Positions 58,361 through 64,000 of a DNA stretch of 64,000 bases are shown here, piece after piece; the stretch's first letter is position 1; every line of letters begins with the position of its first letter. The stretch lies in the NCBI GenBank assembly GCA_963744005.1, contig CAVURU010000002.1, forward strand, positions 248,001 through 312,000, in the 5' to 3' direction. The DNA comes from Palsa-504 sp963744005. GTDB lineage: Bacteria > Actinomycetota > Actinomycetes > Streptosporangiales > Streptosporangiaceae. A program made the translations under genes and the position numbers. Below the pieces are notes generated by a model. That model was not told the origin of the DNA. It did not search any database and saw nothing but the letters and a program-made list of their open reading frames with translations.

Positions 58361-59151
58361 TGCAGGCCTGCCTGCACGCGGAGTGGACCAAGCTGCGGAC
58401 CGTGTCCAGTTCGTGGTGGCTGCTGCTGGCCGTCGTGGCGGTCACGGTGGCGGTGGGCGCGATGGTGACCGCCGCGGTGCAATGCGGGCCGGGCGCGTGC
58501 GGGCCGGGCGCGGGCGGCCCTGACCAGGCGAAGATCAGCCTGACCGGGGTCGAGGTGGCGCAGGTGATCGTGGCGCTGGCCGCCGTGCTGACGGTGGGCG
58601 GCGAGTACGGGACAGGGATGATCCGGGTGACGCTGGCGGCGACGCCGCGGCGGCTGGTGATGCTGGGGGCCAAGGCGCTGGTGGTGACCGGCTGGGCGGT
58701 GGCGGCCGGCACGGCGGCGGTGCTGGGCTCGGTGCTAGCCGGGCGGCTGATCCTGCCCGGGCGGGGGCTGTCCGCGGCGAGCGGCCACCCGCCGCTGTCC
58801 CTGGGGTACGGCCCTGACCTGCGCGCGGCGGCGGGGTCGGTGCTGTACCTGGCGCTGGTCGCGCTGCTGGCCCTGGGGCTGGCCACGGCGGTCCGGGACT
58901 CGGCGGCCAGCATCGGCCTGGTCCTCGGCCTGCTGTACCTGTTCCCGATCGTGAGCTCGGTGATCCCGGACCACGTGCTGGCCCGGCACCTGGAGCAGAT
59001 CGCGCCGATGACCGCGGGCCTGTACATCCAGGCCACCGTGGGCGTCCGGGGGCTGCCGCTGTCTCCGTGGCAGGGCCTGGAGGTGCTGGCCGCCTGGGCG
59101 GCCGGGGCGCTGCTGGCGGGCGGCGTGCTGCTGCGCCTGCGGGACGCCTGA
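58360..59151 (+). CDS. ABC transporter permease
   Basis: A 263-residue ABC-2-type permease with six hydrophobic helices. It opens MQACLHAEWTKLRTVSSSWW, matching the N-terminus of its partner (LLHAEWTKFRTV). The central region has RVTLAATPRRLVMLGAKALV, also shared with the larger permease (RVTLAASPRRGRALAAKAVV), so the two are duplicates, one enlarged by the external domain. Its ATG overlaps the previous stop by one base. It completes the three-gene exporter. Confidence 0.9.
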   Translation: MQACLHAEWTKLRTVSSSWWLLLAVVAVTVAVGAMVTAAVQCGPGACGPGAGGPDQAKISLTGVEVAQVIVALAAVLTVGGEYGTGMIRVTLAATPRRLVMLGAKALVVTGWAVAAGTAAVLGSVLAGRLILPGRGLSAASGHPPLSLGYGPDLRAAAGSVLYLALVALLALGLATAVRDSAASIGLVLGLLYLFPIVSSVIPDHVLARHLEQIAPMTAGLYIQATVGVRGLPLSPWQGLEVLAAWAAGALLAGGVLLRLRDA

Positions 59152-59181
59152 CCCCGCTGTCCAGGCCCAGGCCCGCGTGTC

Positions 59182-60018
59182 ATGATCAGCGGCATGGACG
59201 AATCGTCGACCGGCCGGATGATCGCAGGTGACGGAGTCTCGCTGTACGTCGAGGATCACGGCGAGGGCGACCCGGTCCTGCTGCTGCACGGCTGGCCGGA
59301 CTCGGCCCGGCTGTGGCGCCACCAGGTGCCGTTCCTGGCCCGTCACGGCTACCGGGTCATCACGCCGGACCTGAGAGGGTTCGGCCGGTCGGGACGCCCG
59401 CAGGACGTGGCAGGCTACTCGTTGCGCCACTCGGTGGCCGACATGGCGGCGATCCTGGATCACCTCGGCCTGGCCCGCGTGCACGTGGTCGGCCACGACT
59501 GGGGCGCGACGGTGTCCTGGTACCTGGCCATGCTCCTCCCGGACCGGGTCCGGACGCTGACGGTGATCTCCGTCCCGCATCCGCGCTCGGAGCAGACGCT
59601 GCGATCGCTGGAGATGGGCTGGTATCAGCTGCTCTTCCAGTTCGAGGGCGTCGCGGAGGCGACGGTCCAGCACGAGGAGTGGGCCTGGCTGCGCCGGTTC
59701 ACCCGCGGCGACGGCGACCAGGAGCAGTGGATCGCGGACCTGTCCCGGCCGGGGGCGCTGACCGCGTCGCTGAACTGGTACCGCGCCAACCTCGCGCCCC
59801 GGCTCCCGGCCCCGCGGCGTGACCTGCCGCCGGTGACCGCGCCGGTCCTGGGCATTTGGTCCACCGGGGACCATTACCTGGACGGCGAGATGATGCGGAA
59901 TTCGGCGCCGCTGGTAAAAGGGCCGTGGCGGTACGAGGAAATCTCGGGCGCCAGTCACTGGGTGCCAGTTGACGCGCCCGGGCGGCTGAACGAGCTATTG
60001 CTGGAATGGCTGCCTTAA
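59182..60018 (+). CDS. Alpha/beta hydrolase, epoxide-hydrolase-like
   Basis: A 278-residue hydrolase. It has the HGWPDSARLWRHQVPFL oxyanion/HGXP motif near 35, the nucleophile motif VGHDWGATVSWYLAM (Asp, not Ser, near 111, as in epoxide hydrolases and haloalkane dehalogenases) and the C-terminal His region GASHWVPVDAPG. Cap-domain Tyr residues (e.g. LEMGWYQLLFQ, WYRANLAP) suit epoxide opening. It may be a soluble epoxide hydrolase or dehalogenase. ATG 59194 is an alternative start. It is convergent with a small membrane protein, separated by a strong hairpin. Confidence 0.88.
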   Translation: MISGMDESSTGRMIAGDGVSLYVEDHGEGDPVLLLHGWPDSARLWRHQVPFLARHGYRVITPDLRGFGRSGRPQDVAGYSLRHSVADMAAILDHLGLARVHVVGHDWGATVSWYLAMLLPDRVRTLTVISVPHPRSEQTLRSLEMGWYQLLFQFEGVAEATVQHEEWAWLRRFTRGDGDQEQWIADLSRPGALTASLNWYRANLAPRLPAPRRDLPPVTAPVLGIWSTGDHYLDGEMMRNSAPLVKGPWRYEEISGASHWVPVDAPGRLNELLLEWLP

Positions 60019-60026
60019 GCATGCGA

Positions 60027-60064
60027 AATCCGGGGCGGATCCTGGCCTGGACCCGCCCCGGATT
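60027..60064. terminator. Bidirectional hairpin terminator
   Basis: AATCCGGGGCGG (60027-60038) and CCGCCCCGGATT (60053-60064) form a perfect 12-bp stem between the convergent hydrolase and membrane-protein genes. T residues flank it only weakly, so termination efficiency is uncertain, but the position suits a shared terminator. Confidence 0.7.
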
Positions 60065-60072
60065 ACCGGCAA

Positions 60073-60456
60073 TCAGCGGGCGGCAGCGGCGTCGTGGACG
60101 ACCAGCTGGTGGACGACCTTCTCGGTGGTCGCCTCGTGCGCGGTCAGGTCGGCCAGCGCGATCAGGCCCACCGCGACGGCGTCGGCGAAGACCAGCCAGG
60201 TGAGCAGCGTCCCGCTGAAGGCCAGGGCCGCGACCAGGGACCATAGGCCGGCCAGGGCGATCAGGCCGTGGCCGAGCTGGCGCGGGATCCGCTGGGTCGC
60301 CGCGGCGCTGGCCCCGGCGATGACCGTGATGCCGGCGGACACGCCGAACGCGGTCCAGCCCGCCACCGGAGCGCTCCAGGTCATCGACGCGACGACCAGG
60401 AACGCGGCCGCGATAAAGAACGATGCGTCAAGAATGAACCGGGAACTGAGCTTCAT
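60073..60456 (-). CDS. Small multi-pass membrane protein
   Basis: A 127-residue protein with four hydrophobic helices (FILDASFFIAAAFLVVASMT, GWTAFGVSAGITVIAGASAA, LGHGLIALAGLWSLVAALAF, LLTWLVFADAVAVGLIALAD). The ATG at 60456 has GGAGGTG nine bases upstream; a second in-frame ATG lies at 60474. I do not recognise the family. It ends at the shared hairpin with the alpha/beta hydrolase. The leader holds a TATAAG element near 60525 on the minus strand. Confidence 0.75.
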   Translation of the reverse strand: MKLSSRFILDASFFIAAAFLVVASMTWSAPVAGWTAFGVSAGITVIAGASAAATQRIPRQLGHGLIALAGLWSLVAALAFSGTLLTWLVFADAVAVGLIALADLTAHEATTEKVVHQLVVHDAAAAR

Positions 60457-60844
60457 AACGAAAAGCACCTCCATGACGCGTAAGCGTCAAACCGTTGGTT
60501 AACGGCGGGTCGGGGCGCGCGCTTATAAAGAGCGTCCGTAACGGCTCGTCGGGTGGTCGATTCCGTATTTCTGCCCACCAGCCAGCGCAACATCAATTGG
60601 CTGATGAAAATGCCCGGCATGCGATGTCTGGTAGATCACATCAGGCCGTTGACCTGAGCGGAGGCGTGATGGGAGACTCGTCGCGGGTCGGCGGGACGGG
60701 CACGAGCCATGCCGTTGACCCGAAAATACGGGGGGTTTGAAACTACACTGGCCACCAGCCCGGGCCATGGTCTGTTTCAGGGCTACAACTTCTCCGAACC
60801 ATTACTGACGTAGCGCCTTGCCGCGTGACCGGAAGAGGGACCAG
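60457..60844. other. Intergenic region, no gene
   Basis: About 390 bases without a convincing coding frame. It holds the promoter side for the leftward small membrane protein (TATAAG near 60525, minus strand) and for the Pro/Tyr-rich protein. GCCGTTGACC occurs twice (60645-60654 and 60711-60720), and AACTACACTGG with a TTGACC 23 bases before it looks like a poor -35/-10 pair. A CCGTT-GGTT-AACGG hairpin lies near 60492. Nothing more can be said. Confidence 0.4.
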
Positions 60845-62446
60845 ATGGGGGAAGGGTCACCGGGGACTGGACCCGGGCAGCCGCCTCTGGACGAGGACTG
60901 GCCGTCCGGACGGACCGTCCCCAGGTTTCGTCCGGCGAGGCAGGCACTGCCCGCGCCCGAGCCAGCTGAGCCTTATGAGCCGAACGGCCCGGGCGACTAC
61001 CCGGCCTTCGGCGGGGAGGCTTACCGGCAGACCGTGATGGGCGGCCACTACCCGCCGCCCGAAGCGGATGCCTACCAGCCCGAGACGGGCGGCTATCCGG
61101 CCCCGGGGACGGAGCCGTATCCGCCGCCCCAGGGGAACGGCTATCAGTACCCGCCGCCCGAAGCGGAAGCGGTCTACCAGCCGGAGTCCTACCCGCCTGA
61201 GGCGTACCAGCCGGATGTCTACCAGCCCGATGTCTACCAGCAGGGCGCCTACCAGCCGGAAGGGCCGGGCGGGTACCCGGCGCCCGGCCCTGGCTACGAG
61301 CCGACCGTGATGGGCGGCCACTATCCGCCGCCGGAAGCGGAGGCGTACTACCAGCCCGGCGGGGGCTACCCGGAGGGCGGGGGCTACCCGGGCGGGACGG
61401 ATGAATACGCAGCTCCCGGTGCGGGGTACCAGCCGGAGGCTATGGGCGGGCACTACCCGCCGCCGGAGGCCGAGGCGTACTACCAGCCCGGCGCGGACTA
61501 CCAGGGCGGTGCGGGATACCCAGGCGGATATTCGACTGGCGGATATTCGACTCCCGGACCGGGATACCAGGCGGACGGCATAGGCGGCCAGTACTCGCTG
61601 CCCGAGTATGAGGCCTACCGGCTGGGCGGGGCGGACGGATACGCGGCGGGTGGCGAGGGATACCAGCCGACGGCGATGGGCGGGCACTATCCGCCGCCGG
61701 AGGCGGACGCGTACCAGGCCGGTGCCGTCGAGCCGTATCAGGGCGCTGGCGCGGCAGCGCCGTATCAGGCCGCTGGCGCGGCAGCGCAGTATCAGGCCGC
61801 TGGCGCGGCGGCGCCATATCAGGCCGCTGGCGCGGCGGGCGGCCTGGCGGCCTACGAGCAGACGATGAACTCGGCGCATCAGCCGGAGGTGCCGGCGGCG
61901 TCGGCGGCGCCCGCGCAGGCATCGGCGGTACCGGCGCAGGCGGCGTCGGACGTGGTGCGGGTGGGTCCCGGTGTCCCGCCCAGCCAGGCGGGCGCGGAGA
62001 GCGTGTGGCGCACCGGGCGCCCGCCGGGTCCGCCGCCGCGGCAGGCCCGGATGCGGCGGATGCGGCGCTGGCTCGGGCTGGCGCTGACCCTGGCCCTGCT
62101 GATCGCGGCCGGGGTGGTGCTGTGGCTGCGGTTCTTCAACCACCCGGCGTTTAGCGTGAGCGACGTGCAGATCACCCAGCAGGTCAAGAGCGGATGCGCG
62201 CTGGACGTCACGGGCAAGATCACCACGAACGGGTCGGCCGGGACCGTCTCCTACCAGTGGATCTACCGGCCGCAGAACGAGACACCGCAGCCGCTGAACC
62301 AGTCGGTCGCGGCCGGCCAGAAGGTCGTCTACGTGACCGTCGCGGTCCAGGGGCAGGGCCACGGTGCCGCGTCGCAGCAAGTCACGCTCGACGTGCTGGG
62401 TCCGAACGCCAAGTCGGACTCGATCAACGTCAACCTGAGTTGCTGA
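60845..62446 (+). CDS. Pro/Tyr-rich repeat protein with one membrane helix and an external domain
   Basis: A 533-residue protein. The first 400 residues are a low-complexity cytoplasmic region of repeats such as GGHYPPPEAEAYYQPG (five variants) and YQAAGAAAP. A membrane helix RWLGLALTLALLIAAGVVLW lies near 408-430. The C-terminal 100 residues are outside and look like an Ig-like domain with Cys residues in KSGCALDVTG and NVNLSC. A GGAAGAGGGA ribosome site supports the ATG at 60845; a TTG at 60818 is in frame. It lies 13 bases before the Ser/Thr kinase gene, so it may be a kinase substrate; the Tyr/Pro repeat could bind partner proteins. Confidence 0.8.
   Translation: MGEGSPGTGPGQPPLDEDWPSGRTVPRFRPARQALPAPEPAEPYEPNGPGDYPAFGGEAYRQTVMGGHYPPPEADAYQPETGGYPAPGTEPYPPPQGNGYQYPPPEAEAVYQPESYPPEAYQPDVYQPDVYQQGAYQPEGPGGYPAPGPGYEPTVMGGHYPPPEAEAYYQPGGGYPEGGGYPGGTDEYAAPGAGYQPEAMGGHYPPPEAEAYYQPGADYQGGAGYPGGYSTGGYSTPGPGYQADGIGGQYSLPEYEAYRLGGADGYAAGGEGYQPTAMGGHYPPPEADAYQAGAVEPYQGAGAAAPYQAAGAAAQYQAAGAAAPYQAAGAAGGLAAYEQTMNSAHQPEVPAASAAPAQASAVPAQAASDVVRVGPGVPPSQAGAESVWRTGRPPGPPPRQARMRRMRRWLGLALTLALLIAAGVVLWLRFFNHPAFSVSDVQITQQVKSGCALDVTGKITTNGSAGTVSYQWIYRPQNETPQPLNQSVAAGQKVVYVTVAVQGQGHGAASQQVTLDVLGPNAKSDSINVNLSC
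61733..61840 (+). repeat. Four exact-length 27-bp in-frame repeats
   Basis: Four consecutive 27-bp units encode [PQ]YQ[AG]AGAA[AG] in register inside the Pro/Tyr-rich protein. Only a handful of substitutions separate them, so the array is recent and could vary in copy number. Confidence 0.8.
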
Positions 62447-62459
62447 GGGGGCCAGGTCA

Positions 62460-63938
62460 GTGGCTGAGTGGGATGTGCCCGGCTTCACCGAGCTGAGGCA
62501 GCTGGGCTCGGGCGGGTTCGGCGACGTGGTACTGGCCCGGCACGACGAGTCGGGAACCCTCGTCGCGATCAAGTACCTCCGGCAGAATCTGCTGTCGGAC
62601 CCGGAGTTCACCGAGATGTTCCGGGCCGAGGCGGCCGTGCTGGGCACCGTGAACGACCCGCATGTGGTCCGGCTGTATGAGTACGTGGAGTCGCCGCAGG
62701 GCGCGGCCATCGTCATGGAGCTCGTGGACGGCGTATCGCTGCGCGAGATCCTGGTGCACGAGGGCGCCACCACGCCCGAGGCGGCGCTGGTCGTGCTGAA
62801 GGGCTCGCTGCTGGGCCTGGCCGCGGCGCACGCGGCCGGGGTGGTGCACCGGGACTACAAGCCGGAGAACGTGCTGGTCGACGGCGAAGGGGCCAGCAAG
62901 CTGACCGACTTCGGCATCGCGGCCCGGGCCGGCGACGCGACGCCGCCCGCCGGGACGCTGGTGTACGCGCCGCCGGAGCAGTTCGGCAATACCCCGGCCA
63001 GCCCGGCAGGCGACGTCTACGCGGCTACGGCCACGTTCTACGAGTGCCTGGCCGGCCGGCCGCCGTTCATCGGGCAGACGGCCGAGAACCTGCTGTACCA
63101 GCACATGGCCGAGCCGGTTCCGCTCGAGCTGGTGCCCGAGACGCTGCGGCCGCTGGTGTCGGCCGGGATGGCCAAGGACCCGCGCGATCGCCCGTCCGAC
63201 GCCACCCGGTTCGTGTCCGAGCTCGACGCGGTCGCGGCCGGAGCGTACGGCCCGGACTGGGAGGAGCGGGGCCGCTCGCACCTGGGCGAGGTGGCGCTGC
63301 TGCTGGCCGCGCTGTGGCCGTCCGGCGCCGCGCCGGCCTTCCAGGGCTCGGCCGTGGACAAGATCAACCTGTCCGAGGGCAACGGCGGCGGCGCGCAGAC
63401 ACCGTCTGGCACGTCGGCCCACGGCGAGAACCACCACTGGTGGCATGTGCAGCACCTCAAGCACGTGGCGCATGAGCGGCACCTCACCGGCCTGCGCCTG
63501 GTCGCGGTCGCGGTGATGGCGGTGGCCGTGGTCGGCGGCGGCTCGGCGGCCGCGGTGGCCCTGGCCAGCACGCACAAGGTCAGCACCACGCCACCCCAGC
63601 CGGCCGCCGCGGTGCACCTGATCACGTTGTCGCCCAGTTCCCCGGCGGCGGTCAGCTCGGGTCCGCCGAAGGACAAGAAGAAGAAGGCGGCGCCGACGGC
63701 GAGCGCTTACACCACCTACGAGCCTGTGGTGGTGGCGACGTCGGCTTCGCCGTCGAAGAAGGCCTCGCCGTCGAAGAAGCCGGCGCCTAAGCCGTCGCCC
63801 TCACCGTCGGCGTCCGCGTCGCCATCGCCTTCGCCTTCGCCGTCCGCGTCGCCGTCCCCGACGGGAACCTGGCCAACGGTGACGTCGCCACCGCCTTCGA
63901 CGACTTCTCCGCCACCGCGCGGCGGAAATCTCGGCTAG
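62460..63938 (+). CDS. Serine/threonine protein kinase (PknB-like, no PASTA)
   Basis: A 492-residue Hanks-type kinase. Gly loop LGSGGFGDV (15-23), catalytic Lys38 in AIKYL, HRDYKPENV (130-138) and TDFGIA (149-154) are present, and the domain ends near 265. A membrane helix (LRLVAVAVMAVAVVGGGSAA) is at about 347-371. The outside part is a Lys/Ser/Pro low-complexity tail of about 120 residues, with no PASTA or other folded domain. It would phosphorylate proteins in the cytoplasm in response to envelope cues. The GTG start lies 13 bases after the Pro/Tyr-rich gene. The catalytic loop has HRDYKPEN, so it is a Tyr-containing variant of HRDLKPEN. Confidence 0.93.
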   Translation: MAEWDVPGFTELRQLGSGGFGDVVLARHDESGTLVAIKYLRQNLLSDPEFTEMFRAEAAVLGTVNDPHVVRLYEYVESPQGAAIVMELVDGVSLREILVHEGATTPEAALVVLKGSLLGLAAAHAAGVVHRDYKPENVLVDGEGASKLTDFGIAARAGDATPPAGTLVYAPPEQFGNTPASPAGDVYAATATFYECLAGRPPFIGQTAENLLYQHMAEPVPLELVPETLRPLVSAGMAKDPRDRPSDATRFVSELDAVAAGAYGPDWEERGRSHLGEVALLLAALWPSGAAPAFQGSAVDKINLSEGNGGGAQTPSGTSAHGENHHWWHVQHLKHVAHERHLTGLRLVAVAVMAVAVVGGGSAAAVALASTHKVSTTPPQPAAAVHLITLSPSSPAAVSSGPPKDKKKKAAPTASAYTTYEPVVVATSASPSKKASPSKKPAPKPSPSPSASASPSPSPSPSASPSPTGTWPTVTSPPPSTTSPPPRGGNLG

Positions 63939-63944
63939 AGACGG

Positions 63945-64000
63945 CTACCGGGGGCGGCCGCCGAAGCTGGTGACGGCGGAGGCGGCGATCTGGGTGGCGT
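63945..64000 (-). CDS. Possible 3' end of a leftward gene
   Basis: Reading leftward from the window edge gives ATQIAASAVTSFGGRPR then a TAG at 63947-63945, a plausible C-terminus. It is convergent with the kinase gene, 6 bases away. Only 17 codons are visible; AAxxTQIA..VTSF loosely resembles C-termini of HerA-type (DUF853) helicases, but this is not enough to name it. Confidence 0.35.
   Translation of the reverse strand, partial: ATQIAASAVTSFGGRPR

Noticed and set aside
60980..61850. Repeated units in the Pro/Tyr protein looking like a CRISPR array
   Set aside because: Units are in reading frame, vary in length and have no unique spacers; they are protein-coding repeats.
1..64000. tRNA, rRNA, tmRNA and riboswitch genes
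   Set aside because: I saw no cloverleaf-like TTCGA arm sets, rRNA signatures or recognised riboswitch cores; the hairpins reported lack such features.

Overview
The window is 64 kb of very GC-rich DNA, by eye around 70 percent, with dense gene packing, many GTG starts, ATGA/GTGA/TGATG stop-start overlaps and a strong G/C bias at third codon positions. The gene content points to a soil actinomycete, possibly in or near the Streptosporangiales. Evidence for this includes a DUF222-HNH endonuclease, DUF1707 proteins, an F420/FMN PPOX protein, an actinobacterial-type MenB, a MerR-DICT regulator, a QcrB-like cytochrome b, a PASTA-less Ser/Thr kinase with a Pro-rich tail and DUF4232 secreted proteins. 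I cannot name the species. I see no rRNA, tRNA, CRISPR array, prophage or replication origin.

Layout: 1-3.8 kb holds a partial metallo-beta-lactamase-fold gene, a DUF222/HNH gene whose 3' end runs into a decayed IS5-type transposase, and a DUF1707 protein. 3.8-7.6 kb is a leftward three-gene operon (SDR, FAD-linked oxidoreductase, FGGY kinase) that looks like a polyol or sugar catabolic route. 7.7-12.2 kb is a leftward operon of a Baeyer-Villiger monooxygenase, a GDXG esterase, a tyrosine phosphatase-like protein and a frameshifted winged-helix gene. It is divergent from an MFS transporter followed by a 44-residue membrane protein, a fused two-domain CaiB/BaiF CoA-transferase, a LysR regulator and a geranylgeranyl-reductase-like flavoprotein. 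18.9-29.4 kb carries two acyl-CoA dehydrogenases, a PPOX protein, an alpha-hydroxyacid oxidase, two tandem thiolase-like paralogs, an HTH-WCX regulator divergent from a conserved hypothetical, a nitronate monooxygenase-like protein and a TetR regulator. Taken together, 9.6-29 kb reads as a catabolic island for a hydrophobic ketone or acid: uptake, ring or chain oxygenation, ester cleavage, CoA activation, dehydrogenation and thiolytic or aldol cleavage.

29.4-41.6 kb is a mixed housekeeping and stress region: a ferritin-like helical protein with Dps, an MFS exporter overlapping menB, a GNAT protein, a DUF4139 protein, Nudix, a fatty-acid desaturase, DUF1992, a large secreted DUF4232 protein and MerR-DICT. 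41.7-51.5 kb has an orphan cytochrome b with an Asn-Gly-His tail, a 2OG-Fe(II) oxygenase coupled to Ogt, a frameshifted MarR gene with an MFS-UspA fusion, a second MarR, Mop, a P-loop ATPase, an MFS transporter and a polysaccharide deacetylase. 51.5-64 kb holds an SGNH lipoprotein, a two-component system coupled to a multi-membrane protein and divergent from a three-gene ABC exporter, one of whose permeases carries a large external domain. It ends with an alpha/beta hydrolase and a repeat-rich Pro/Tyr membrane protein next to a Ser/Thr protein kinase.

Regulation visible in the sequence is mostly perfect inverted repeats in divergent intergenic regions (12294-12312, 26861-26877, 45410-45422, 30723-30761) and a few clear hairpin terminators (26273-26310, 60027-60064). 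Function names rest on recognised motifs and remembered families, not on database searches.
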